DNA of 64,000 nucleotides from Mesostigma viride (Eukaryota; Streptophyta; Mesostigmatophyceae; Mesostigmatales; Mesostigmataceae), in NCBI GenBank assembly GCA_009746045.1, contig RPFO01000448.1, forward strand, positions 4,059,419 to 4,123,418. Reading direction: 5' to 3'. Shown here piece after piece: positions 37,187 to 49,121 of this stretch (within the stretch, counting starts at the first letter, position 1; the number at the start of each line of letters is the position of its first letter). The translations under genes were made by a program, and so were the position numbers. A model generated the notes under the pieces. That model saw nothing but the letters and a program-made list of their open reading frames with translations. It searched no databases and was not told the origin of the DNA.

Positions 37187-37520
37187 CTATATTGTGGATA
37201 CTGTGACAATGTTCATGATTTGCTTTGTTAGATTTTTAATGTAAAGGAGTCCTTTATGCCAAATCAAGTCTGAGGCGCCTCTCATGCTTCGGTCTGAAAC
37301 TGTTTTTTTCAGGGGTACGACCTCTGTCCCGATTTTCCCTCTCACGCTTGGCCAGAAATGGTAGTCGTTTGTTGGCTTGGGCCTCCCACGCTTGGAAAGA
37401 CGAAGCGATTTTGTTAGTCGCGGAAAATTTAGAGCCCAAACGTGGAAGTTATAGGCGCTGCCGTCAGCCATGGTTCTCTCGTGGCTCGTGGCGCAACCCC
37501 TACACAACGAGAAGCTCCTC
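37187..37520 (-). mobile_element. LINE leader segment with an open frame, minus strand
   Basis: On the minus strand from about 37471: MADGSAYNFHVWALNF, then TKSLRLSKRGRPKPTNDYHF and about 40 further codons. The start matches the leader that precedes ORF1 in copies at 2759, 38046 and 38805 (MADGGAHNFHV, then a stop). Here the codon after HV is TGG, so the frame continues. Function unknown. Confidence 0.5.
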
Positions 37521-37805
37521 CTAGGAGGGACGGTGCGAGGCGCATGCCTGGGCATGTGGTGTGGAGGGAGTGAGGCGCATGCCACGGAGTATTTATCAAT
37601 ACGCTAGAGTTGCCCGTGTATGTCGGGCTGAAGGTTCCTGTACTTACGTATTGACGTGCCCGTGCAGACGCAGTGATAATTTTTTAGTGCATGACAGCGA
37701 AGACGTGGACAAGGCTCGAGCTACCATGGTCCGGATTCTCCCGATTTCTGGCCTGCGCGCTAGTGGTTGTCTCCTTGATATGCTCGAGCCACGAGATAGC
37801 CCTAT

Positions 37806-38045
37806 CTCATGCCGCTGACGGCGGAGCTCATAACGTACTTTTACATGTGGGCTCCAAATTTCGCCGCAGCTATCGATCACAATCGCTTCGAACGTCTTTC
37901 GAAGACGCACAAGCTGATATATTTTCCCGATCGAAGCTCTTACGCAATATTACATGAGGTGCAGAGTAAAGGAACCTTCAACCCTACATACACAGCGAGA
38001 AGGAGGGAGTATGTACATGTATGCTGACGACGAGCCACGCCGATA
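37806..38045 (+). repeat. LINE leader segment, diverged copy
   Basis: GCTGACGGCGGAGCTCATAA, then FYMWAPNFAAAIDHNRFERL and SKTHKLIYFPDRSSYAI in frame. Homologous to the leader before ORF1 in other copies, but with an intact Trp codon. It ends in the AAAGGAACCTTCAACCCTAC dispersed repeat (37968-37990). Confidence 0.55.
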
Positions 38046-38770
38046 GCCATGGCTGACGGCGGAGCTCATAACTTTCACGTTTGAGCACCGAATTTAGCCG
38101 CGTGAATACCACAATCGACGCGTCTTTCTACGACGCACATGCTGATATAATTTTCCGAAGCTCTTACGCAATATATTATGAGCGAACGCCTCTCGACGCA
38201 ACGCAGCCTGGCGGCTGCGCTCAGCAATGAAAATACGTCTGCAGCTCGATCCGGCTGCAGCTTCGCCCACCGGCCCAGAAGGCAGCGGCGCCACTAGCTA
38301 GCCAAGCTCTAGTGGTCGTCCAGCCCCCTGCTGCGCCCGCCTCGCCAGCAGCGTCGCCTGAACCCAAGCGCAGTCGCTCTGCCGAGCCGAGTTGGGTAGA
38401 GCTCGACTTTGTCGCCGAAGCCAGCCAGCCCGGCTTCAGGACTTGACGCGCTTACCGAGGAACGCATCCTGGTCTGCATGTTTTTTGGAACGCACGCCTC
38501 GCTTCTTGCACTGTGCAAGCAGCTCTTCATCCAAGGTCGCCTCTTTGATCCTCGCCGGAATCGTGCCCCCGCTTTCGACCCCTTCCCCAGCCTCCACCGC
38601 CCCCACCTCCAGCAATTCGCTCTCTTTTCCCTCCTTGGACGCTCCATCGGGGAGCTTTGGCCCCCCTAGCCCCTCACCACCACCTTAACCGAATACTCCA
38701 TCCGCTCACTCCTTAAGGAGGCCCTCGAGCAGCACGTGGCCCCCATCGCTGCAGATGTGGCGGCCATAGG
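38046..38770 (+). pseudogene. ORF1-only LINE, copy B (5' half)
   Basis: Leader ATGGCTGACGGCGGAGCTCA, ORF1 start MSERLSTQRSLAAAL at 38178, PEPKRSRSAEPSWVELDF, then several frame breaks. It ends near VAPIAADVAAIG at about 38767, interrupted by the start of copy C. Confidence 0.65.
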
Positions 38771-38804
38771 CAAAACTGGTCCACGAGCCACGAGCCACGA
38801 GGTA

Positions 38805-40756
38805 GCCATGGCTGTCGGCGCTCATAACTTTCACGTTTGAGCCCCGAATTCAGCTGTGAATATCACAATCGCTTCGTCTTTCTTAGACGCACATGCTGAT
38901 ATAATTTTCAGAAGCTATAACGCAATATATGACGAGCAAACGCCCCTTGCCGCAACGCAGCCTGGCGGCTGCGCTCGGCAATGAAAGTCCGTCTGCAGCT
39001 TCGGCAGCAGATTCGCCCTCAAGCCCGGAAGGCAACGGTGACACTAGTCGTGCACTGGTGGTTGCCCAGCCCCCTCACGGACTTGCCTCGCCCTCTGCAT
39101 CGCCTGAGCCTAAACGCAGTCGCCCTGAGGATCCGCCCCCTGACGAGCCGGGCTGGAAAGAAATCGACTTTGACGCCAAATCAGCTGCCTGGTGGACACA
39201 AGGCCAAGCAGCTCCCATCCAGTTTATGAACGCCGTGTTCTTCGGGACGCGCACCTCGCTTCTTGCCCTGTGCAAGCACTTTTACGTCCAAGGTCGCATC
39301 ATTCCGCCTGCCCGCGGTGATTTTTATCAGGTGCCCGGATCACGTGTCCCGCTACTCCCGCCCCCGCCTTCAGCTCCTCGCCCTCTGAGCACTGCCTCCT
39401 CGGGCGCTCTGTCGCCGAGATCTGGGCCCCCCCCTCCACCTCCGAAATTCGCTCCATCATCCACAAGGCCATCGAACAGCACGTGACACCCCTGGCCGCA
39501 GATGTGGCGGCCATGGGCGGCACGCTGGCTGCCGAGCTTCCCCTCCTCTCCTCCACCACCACCGCCACCTCCAAGCTCCTCGCCTCCACCTCCACCGGCA
39601 CAACCGATGCCCTCACCGCCCAGCTCCTCGCCATCGACAAGCGCCTGCAGGACAATGCCATAGCCATCGAATGCTTGCAGAACACCGCCGCCGGCATCAC
39701 TGCCCAGGCGGTGAAGGACATCGCCGCTCGGCCAGCCCCTGCTGGCCCTGCCGGCGATGCTCCTCCCGGCATCCCGACCTGGGCGGACATGCTTAAGCAG
39801 CACGCCACCTCCACCACCTCCGCCGTCGCCGCCCAGCTTAAGCAGCAGACGCTGGACCTCCGCGAGGAGGCCGAGCTCGCCAAGCGCAGCCTTAACGTCA
39901 TAGTCAAGCACTTCGACCCGCTGCAGGACGAGACCTCCGAGACCCTTGCCCTGGCGTTTGAGAACAAAATCCTTGTCCCCATGGCTATCACTGGTAAGGG
40001 CAAGCCGCGGGGGGTGACCCGCCTTCCCCGCTCGCGGGGTAAGGCCGGCCCCTCCCCCTTGCTCCTCACCTTTGACACCATGGCGGATAAGATGGAGTTC
40101 CTCAAGTGTCGCAAGCGGCTTGGGGGGACCGCCTACACGCTGGACGACGACTTGACCTTGACGCAGCAACAACGGCGACGGGAGCTATGGCCGACCTGCC
40201 TCCAGCTTCGGCAGAAGGCGGGGCAGAAGCCGGTCTACTGGAAGGGGGCGGACATCTACGTCGCCCACAAGCCCTGGCAGGCGACCCCTGCCGCCCCAGC
40301 CACCCCAGCCACCCCAGCCTAGGGAATATATAGCAGTAGTGTAGCCTAGAAAGCTTAGTGACGTGGCCATGTATGCCTACGTGACGGGCCCACACCCGCC
40401 CTTGCAATAGCCGTAGCAATTTCGAGTCATGCTTTGCCCATGCAGGGAGTTACTCTCTGCTGAGAGGCCATGTGTACCCCAGCTATAGCCTAGCCACATA
40501 CCTTCCACCCCATATGTCATGCAGGCCTTCTAGGCCCTCTCCTCAAGCCCCCCCTGGGTGCCTGTGCTTGTTTAGGAGGCATGAACCACCATGGAGGTGC
40601 AGGTGCACCTAGTGCACCCAGAGCAGGTGATAGTTGTACATCCTACACCTGCAGGTTGTCGCCCTGATTGTATTACAAACCCATAGATGCCCCTTTCTCA
40701 GGGCTATGTGTTACATGTGCTCCCCACGGAGCTATGATTTTAATTAATTAATTAAT
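38805..40756 (+). pseudogene. ORF1-only LINE, copy C (most intact ORF1)
   Basis: ORF1 starts with MTSKRPLPQRSLAAAL at 38929 and needs one frame change between about 39320 and 39450. The downstream frame then runs to 40322 (EIRSIIHKAIEQHVTPLAAD, WADMLKQHATSTTSAVAAQL, LDLREEAELAKRSLNVIVKH, CRKRLGGTAYTLDDDLTLTQ, QQRRRELWPTCLQLRQKAG, VYWKGADIYVAHKPW, Pro-Ala-Thr tail). The 3' UTR carries a hairpin at 40442-40460, a second stem near 40596-40616, and the terminal box (CTCCCCACGGAG at 40719-40730) with an ATTA tail. About 465 residues once the frameshift is ignored. No ORF2 follows. Confidence 0.75.
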
Positions 40757-42050
40757 AGGCGGCACGCTGACTGCCGAGCTTCCCCTCCTCTCCACCATTT
40801 CCACCGCCACCTCCACCCTCCTCGCCTCCTCCACATGGCCACCATCCCCTCCTCCGCCGCCATCACCGCCCAGCTCCGCGACATCGACCAGCGTCTCAAG
40901 GACAACTGATGCCATCGCTATCGAGGTCCTGCAGAACACTGCAGGCCTCAAGGCGGTGAAGGACCTTGCCGCCAATTAGCCAGCCCCTGCTGGCCTGGCC
41001 GGCGATGCTCCTCCCATCACGACCTGGGCGGACATGCTTAAGCAACATACCACCTCCACCACCTCCGCCGTCGCAGCCCAGCTCCAGCGGCAGACGCTTG
41101 ACCTCCGCGAGGAGGCCGAGCTCGCCAAGCGCAGCCTCAACGCCATACTCAAGAACTTCGACATGGTGGAAGGTGAGAATTCCGAGAACCTTGCACGCGC
41201 GTTTGAGAGCAAAATCCTTGCACGCATGGGCCTCCTTGGTGAGATTACTGAAGCTGACCGCCCACCGCCTCCCCCGCGCGCGGGGTAAGGCAGGGGCGCC
41301 TCCGCTTCAGTCTCATCTTTGAGAGCCCAGCGGACAAGCCTTCGTTTCTCAGACGCCGCAAGCGGCTCGAGAACACTCCCTTCACCGTGGACGACGACTT
41401 GACCCTGGCGCAGCAACAACGGCGACGGGAGCTATGGCCGACCTACCTCCAGCTCCGGCAGACCAAGGCGGGCCAGCCGGTGTACTGGAAAGGGGCGGCC
41501 ATCTACGTCGGCCACAAGCCCTGGCACGCGACCCCCTCGACCACCGCGGCCCCAGCGACTCCAGAAGCCCCAGCCTAGGGGAATTCAGCAGCAGTAGTGT
41601 AGAATAGTTAGACAGACTGTGGCCTTGTACATGCCCGCCTACTACCGGCACTATACCAGCTGAGGCCTAGCCTCTTTATAGTCATGTACATGTGTGCCCG
41701 CTATGATGAGCACCTCTCCAGATGCCTGCCTAGCTTTATTTAATTATGCCGTGCCCACTGATGCAGGGAGTAACTCCCTGCTGAGAAGCCATGCCCTAGC
41801 TTCTGTATAGCTATGCTGATCTTCCCCCCCATGACAGGCTCCCCCTTAGCTGGGCATAGCTTGAAGTTCATGGGGCTGCAAGTGCCCTGGTGCACCTAGA
41901 GCAAGGGTTGTTTACATTCCCACCCTTGCAGGAAGTAGCTTAGAATGTATGATAGGCCATATGCCCCTTCTCTGGGCTATGTGCTATACATTTACTCCCA
42001 ACGGAGTTATGTTATACAATTCAATTCAATTCAATTCAATTCAATTCAAT
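40757..42050 (+). pseudogene. ORF1-only LINE, copy D (3' two-thirds)
   Basis: Begins directly after the tail of copy C at ORF1 motif GGTLTAELPLL, is broken by several frameshifts, and ends PVYWKGAAIYVGHKPW..PATPEAPA at 41578. The 3' UTR hairpin is GCAGGGAG/CTCCCTGC (41763-41781). The terminal box is CTCCCAACGGAG (41995-42006), followed by (CAATT)n to 42050. Confidence 0.75.
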
Positions 42051-42055
42051 TACAT

Positions 42056-45000
42056 GACGAGCAGATCGACGCTCCTCTACGCAACGCAGCCTGGAGGCTG
42101 CGATGAGCCATGCAAACATGCACATTGCTAGCAGATGACGACCATAGCTGCCGGGCCAGAGGAGCTCGTCGCATTTTGCATTGCACATCGTGTATCTATT
42201 CTAGGCGTGCAGGAGCACCGTCGCCAGGTGCCATTCATGGCACGGTGAGCACTAACCGCCTTGCAGGCGGTTGGCGTTTCTACTTCGCTGGAAGTGGGAC
42301 GCCAGGCCAAGGTGGTGTTGATCTTTTGTGTTCGCCGCTGGCAGTTGCTAGCCTCAGCACGCTTCAGTTTCTAACGTCACGCCTTATGGTAGCCCATGCA
42401 TTTCACCTCCGTCGAGGGGCGGTCTAAACACCACCTCACGGTGGGGGTGGGCTACCGACACCCCATAGTGGTCTACCTGCGTTGGAACACCAGAAGTTCT
42501 TCGAGGACTTGCATAGCCTTGAGGGGGCCACCCCGGCCCACCACTTTTTGGTTATGCTGCTCGACGCCAATGCCACGCTCACCGTGGGCACGGCTCCCCG
42601 TGGGCACTGCTGGCAGTCGCTTTGCGCCTGCTCGGACACTGCTGCTAACGACAACACTCCCCTGTTTTCTGCCTTTTTGCGGGATAGCGGGATGGTTGCT
42701 GTCAACTGCCACTTCCAACGTCCCTCACAGGACTTGGTCACTTTTCGTGGCCCTAACGGCGCGTCAGGCCTAGCTGTCTGGACTACGTGGTGGTACGGCA
42801 GCCCAGGTGCACCTCGGTTCTGGACACCCGAGTGTTTGACACGCCCATGGTGTGCTCTGACCACCGGTTGGTGCGCGCGACCATTCGGCTCCGGTTCCAC
42901 GTCCCTGCGCTCCGCGCCCCAGTGGTCCGCCCTGATTGGTCTGCTCTTCGCCCGGTCCGGGGAAATCCTGAGGACTGGACGGACGCCGAGCACGAGCGGA
43001 ACCGGTGCCGGCGGGAGTACCTGTCGGCCCTGGGCGCCCCGGCGCCGGGCGGACGTCGACGAGCTGGACAAGGGCGCCCCCCGAATGCCGCCATTTTTGC
43101 GGGCTTTGCGGCCCGTGCCCCGTCGGCTGGCGGCCCGGCACCTGCCGGTCATGCCCCGCCGCCGCCCCGGCCCGCTCTACCGCCAGGACCCCAAGCCTGG
43201 TCTTGACCGCACGGCACCGCCTCAAGCGTAACCGGGACCCGCTGCAGACACCGGTGCTCAAGGCCGCCCTCGTGGAGGCCTACGAGCATGCTCAGGACGC
43301 GGAGGCGGCCCAGTGCATCGCCGATGCCAGTGAAGGCCTGCCATTGAAGCTCGCAACTGACTGAGGGCAACTTAGGACATGTGGTACCACCTCGACCGGC
43401 TCGGCAGCCGGCGGCAGCGCACCAAGGTGGAGCACACGGGGGACGGCACGGCGCCGGTAAGCCTTGACCGCTGGTTGGCCCACAATGTTTCCTTGACCGA
43501 TGGGGCTCGCGCCCCCCCCCGCCGCTTCACCCCGAGACGGCCGCCCGCTTCGGGGTTGCCGGACCCCCGCCGCCGCCAGCGCCCCCTTCCTCGGCCGCGG
43601 ACTACCAAGTCCCCGCCTTGCAGGAGGGCTGCCTTGCCACTGACGGCGTCGTCCACCCAGTTCACTTTGAAGGAATTGGACGGCGCCCTTGCTCGCCCGC
43701 GGTACGATGCGGCGGTCGGTGCCGACCACTTTTCTGCTGAGCTGCTGAAGACCCCTGATCCAGCGGTTATTAGGGATCTTCTGCTGGCGTTCTGCAACCG
43801 TGTCCTGCTTTCTGACGAGCCTCCGCCTGCTGAGTGGCAGACGGCCATCCGCGTCATGCTGTACAAGAAGGGCTCTGCTGCTGACCCCGGTAATTACCGG
43901 GGTGTCTGCCTCCACCAGAGCGCGCCGCGCTGAAGGTCTTCATGCGCATGATGCTGCACAGGCTCCGCGCCGCGCTGGACCCACACCTGGGTGAGTCTCA
44001 GATGGGTTTTCGTCGTGGTCGTAACACTGTCATGGCCGTGTGTTTGTCGCGCGCCGGTTGATGGAGGAGGTGCGTCGCCTTTGCCCTGACAGTTTGCCGC
44101 TGGTCTTCATTTTTGTTGACTATATCAAGGCCTTTGACACGGTCCTCTGGGAGGCTCTTTGGGCCATCCTAGCTCTGGACCGAGTGCCACCAGCGTTTAT
44201 TGCTGCCATTCGCCGACTGTATGAGGGCTCACAGGCAGTAGTGCGCCGGACTGCGGAGGGCACCACTCCACCATTCCCCCTTCACCACGGGGTGTGGCAA
44301 GGTTGTCAGTGTCCTGTCCCCATACCTGTTCATTACTGCCGTGGACCACGTCATGCGCCAAGCACGTGCGCGCTAATTACTGCTGTTAAGGGGTTCGAGC
44401 CAGGCTTGGACATCCTTAACGAGCGTGGGCACGGCGGGGTTAGCACGGGTTACCGCCTGGCTGACCTGATTTATGCGGACGACACCACCCTCATCGCGCG
44501 CCCGGCCCGAGCACATCCAGACCTGGCTGGACTGTCGATCTGGGCCTGGAGGCGAGGGCGGTGGGGTTCGGGAGATTAGTGTCAAAACTGAGGCGATCGA
44601 TGGTGCGGATTGGGGCCTCCAGTCGTCCACCGCTGCCACGCCTGCTCGATGGGACGGAGGTCCCATTCCGCGACCGCTTCAAGCTGTTGGGGAGTTGGCT
44701 TCCTGACACCGCCGACGATTGTGGACGTCCGCATTGGCCTGACCTGGGCTAGGCTTCGTTCGCTCAACACCTGCTCAGGCGCTCCAAGGGCCTTAACGAG
44801 CACTGCAAGCGCTGCATGCTCTTCAAGGTCCTCGTCCTCAGTCCTCACGGTGCTCACGTATGGCGCCGAGGCGTGGACACTCACGGCAACACTGCATGGC
44901 AGCTAAGCTAGATGGCACGGTAACCACTGGATGCTCCGACAGGTCCTGAATGTCGGGTTTTCTCAGCGTAGGTCATTAGAGTCTTTGCATCACGGTATGC

Positions 45001-45623
45001 CTTGCATTTCGGATGAGATTAGGCAGCGTAGGATAGCATTTGTAGGACATCTTGCTCGCACCATGCCAGGTCGACACCGCCCTTGGTCTGGCGCCGGTCC
45101 CCAGCGGCTCGGCCAACCAGGGCGGCAATTTTTGACCTGGCCTGGCCCCAAGAACATTTCTAAAAGGGTAGGGAAACATGCCATGACCTATACTCAGATG
45201 TTGCTGGACGACCTAGTGGTCCCAGCCCAGTTTGAGTACCGCATCCCCTCTCTGCAGGAAGTAGCTTAGGATGTATGATAGGCCATATGCCCCCCTCTCA
45301 AGGGCTATGTGCTACATATATATACTCCCAACGGAGTTATGTTACAATTCAATTCAATTCAATTCAATTCAATCCCCTCTCTCTCCCTTCTCTGGACTGC
45401 CATGCAGGACAAGAAGCGGTGCCGCAAAAGATTGTCAAGGCCCACACGCCAGCCCCTGTGGGCACTGAAGCCGCCTCCCCCCAAGATGCGGAGCCGTTTT
45501 GATGCCGTAGCGTAGATAGGCTTAAATTCTAGACTAGATATAGCTTAGAGTTAGGTTAGTTGGATTACGCGGCTTCCTCCACTCCACCCATCCAACCTGA
45601 AATATGTGCTACATGACCCCCCA
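42056..45623 (+). pseudogene. ORF2-type LINE: AP-endonuclease and reverse transcriptase (decayed)
   Basis: The first about 60 nt resemble the ORF1 start (ATGACGAGCA..CAACGCAGCCTGGAGGCTGC). Endonuclease blocks: WRFYFAGSGTPGQGGVDLL, HHFLVMLLDANATLTVG, RLDYVVVR, CSDHRLVRA (Asp-Asn and Ser-Asp-His signatures of AP-type endonucleases). RT blocks: ADHFSAELLK, VMLYKKGS..NYRGVCL, MGFRRGRNT, FIFVDYIKAFDTVLWEALWA, HHGVWQGC, LIYADDTTLI (active-site YADD), TYGAEAWTLT, IRQRRIAFVGHLARTM. Many frameshifts; no intact protein. The ending (KIVKAHTPAPVG near 45450, ORF2-type 3' UTR, box at 45602) is cut off by the next ORF1 fragment. Best fit is an RTE-like LINE. Confidence 0.82.
45243..45382 (+). mobile_element. 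118-bp solo LINE 3' end inserted in ORF2, 11-bp target duplication
   Basis: ATCCCCTCTCT occurs at 45243-45253 and 45372-45382. Between them lies only the last 118 bp of an ORF1-type element (GCAGGAAGTAGCTTAGGATG to the CTCCCAACGGAG hairpin and CAATT tail). Removing the insert restores the ORF2 motif RIPSLSLLW seen in other copies. Confidence 0.85.
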
Positions 45624-46192
45624 GTTCTAGCCCTGTGCGTGTACCTCACGTCCCACAACCGCGGCCGCTGGCCTGGTGATGGCCAGCTTGTCGACCCCGC
45701 CGAGGCTCTCCCAATCATTCACCGCATGAGTCGCCCCAAGCTTCAACGCCGCCCTTCGCCCTCTGCTCCCTTGTCAGTGGACGCTCCGAATCCGTGATCT
45801 GGGCTTCCCCACCGCCCCCCCCCACCTTCCCCACCGAAGCCACCATCCGCACCCTCCTCAAGGAAGCTTTCGAGCAGCACGTGACCCCCTGAGTTGCCGC
45901 AGATGTGGCGGCAATTGGAGGCACGCTGGCTGCTGAGCTTCCCACCATCCCCACCGCCACCGCCACCCTCCTCGCCTCCACCCCCCCCCCTCCGCCTCCA
46001 CCGACTCCATCACCGCCCAGCTCCGTGACATCGACCAGCGCCTCAAGGATAATGCAATCGCTATCGAGGTCTTGCAGAACACAGCAGGCCTCACCGCCCA
46101 GGCAGTGAAGGACATTGCCGCCAAGCCAGCCCCGGCTGGCCTGGCCGGCGATGCTCCTCGGCATCACGACCTGGGCGGACATGCCGGCATAT
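45624..46192 (+). pseudogene. ORF1-type LINE, copy E (middle part)
   Basis: Fragments of ORF1: QRRPSPSAPLS-like N-terminal part, LLKEAFEQHVTP, VAAIGGTLAAELPTIPTAT, LRDIDQRLKDNAIAIEVLQN, AVKDIAAKPAPAGLAGDAP. It breaks off at CTGGGCGGACATGCC, where the triple-hairpin segment starts. Confidence 0.7.
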
Positions 46193-46203
46193 AGTCCGGA
46201 AAC

Positions 46204-46348
46204 GGGGCGATATATCGCCCCATTTGACCCCCGGTGGCGCGGCGCTTAATTCCAGGAGCGCCGCGCCACCCGTGACGGATGTCAGTGGTCCGGTGGGTCT
46301 GGGAACACTTAGCCTAAGTGTTCCCAGACCCACCGGACCACTGACATC
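46204..46348. other. Three successive perfect hairpins
   Basis: (1) 46204-46221, an 18-bp perfect palindrome GGGGCGATATATCGCCCC. (2) 46233-46246 and 46257-46270, 14-bp perfect arms GGTGGCGCGGCGCT around a 10-nt loop. (3) 46278-46312 and 46314-46348, 35-bp perfect arms (GATGTCAGTGGTCCGGTGGG, then TCTGGGAACACTTAG) with a single central C. Not part of the LINE sequence. Unknown foldback element or structured insertion. Confidence 0.9.
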
Positions 46349-46439
46349 GGTCCGGGACGAAGGTGATGCATAGGTTTCACATCATTCCAAAAAGCCATTT
46401 TTCCACCCTGAAAATTATTCTAGGATAGGCTAATGATTA

Positions 46440-47330
46440 GTTTGGCCTCAAATTTGGCACCAAGGTGCCTAATCAGATATCTTATGGTGGCATGTGGTCA
46501 AATAATTTTTTGGGAGTCGGCAGCATGGTAACATGGTGACATTTGCTAGCATAAAAATACCGAATTTTCAGCACTTTCTGGCATGTATGCGTATATAATG
46601 ACATCAAATGAACTCAGTTGGGCCTGGAACTTTGCACATGTTATAAACACATCCCATGCAGCATGCCCACAAAGTTTCAGGCTGGTTGGATCACAAAATG
46701 GTGACAGATGCTACCATAAATACCCCCAAAATGCAGTTTTTCAGGGTTTTCCAAGGGTTTCATCACACATATGCATATATAATGACACCAAATGAACTCA
46801 GTTGGGCGTGGAACTTTGCATATGTTCTAAACACATCCCATGCCGCATGCCCACAAAGTTTCAGGCTGGTTGGATGACAAATTGGTGACAGATGCTACCA
46901 TAAACACCACAAAAATGCAGTTTTTCAGGGTTTTCCAAGGGTTTCATCACACATTTGCATATATAATGACATCAAATGAACTCAGTTGGACCTGGGACTT
47001 GGCACATGTTCGAAACACATCCCATGCAGCCTGCCCACAAAGCTTCAGGCTGGTTGGATGACAACTGGTGACAAATGCTAGCATAAATACCACAAAAATG
47101 CAGTTTTTCATGGTTTTTCAAGGGTTTCATCACACATGTGCATATATAATGACATCAAATGAACTCAGTTGGACCTGGAACTTGGCACATGTTCGAAACA
47201 CATCCCATGCAGCCTGCCCACAAAGCTTCAGGCTGGTTGGATAACAAATTGGTGACAGATGCTAGCATAAATACCACAGAAAAAGCAGCTTTCTATTGTT
47301 CTTCCAAGGGTTTCATGGCAATCATTCCAC
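46440..47330. repeat. 184-bp satellite, about four units
   Basis: TATATAATGACATCAAATGA and ACTCAGTTGG recur at 46595, 46778, 46962 and 47146 (spacing 183-184). The unit also holds GTTTCAGGCTGGTTGGAT and CAGTTTTTCAGGGTTTTCC. Upstream 46440-46560 is a diverged unit. Confidence 0.9.
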
Positions 47331-47469
47331 CTTGGTGTACAGAAGGTTCCAAACAACACATCATTACATTATGCATCATATTTACAATGCAGGAAGGCAT
47401 ACTTGGGGGCACATGCCTATAGTACAATGCATTAATAACACAGCTCTAGCCAGCTAGCTAGCTATATAG

Positions 47470-47730
47470 TGGCTAATGCCACACCCGGGGGCACGTTCTC
47501 ACGGCCCTGCTGCATCCTTTTCCTTTTCTTCTTCTCTGCATCTGACAGGGGCCTGCCCCCCATCTTCTCATCCACCAGCCTGGTGAGCACCCTGACGTTG
47601 GTGACTTGCGTCAGCTACCCTACCCCCGTGGCACGCTTGGCCTTACGCTTGGTGAAGGTGGAGGGGTGGGTGCGACAGTTGGTCTGGGTTTTCATCACCC
47701 CCTTCCTCCAGTGCATGCGTGTGCTCCAAC
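47470..47730 (-). pseudogene. Lysine-rich coding-like fragment of unknown function
   Basis: On the minus strand one frame reads [19 protein letters not shown], a TAG (47617-47615), then [40 protein letters not shown] and [10 protein letters not shown] with a stop near 47475. Composition looks like the C-terminus of a real protein (possibly a transposase-type basic tail), but I recognise no family. The in-frame TAG suggests decay. Confidence 0.35.
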
Positions 47731-47738
47731 GCCTAAGC

Positions 47739-49121
<1,383 letters not shown>

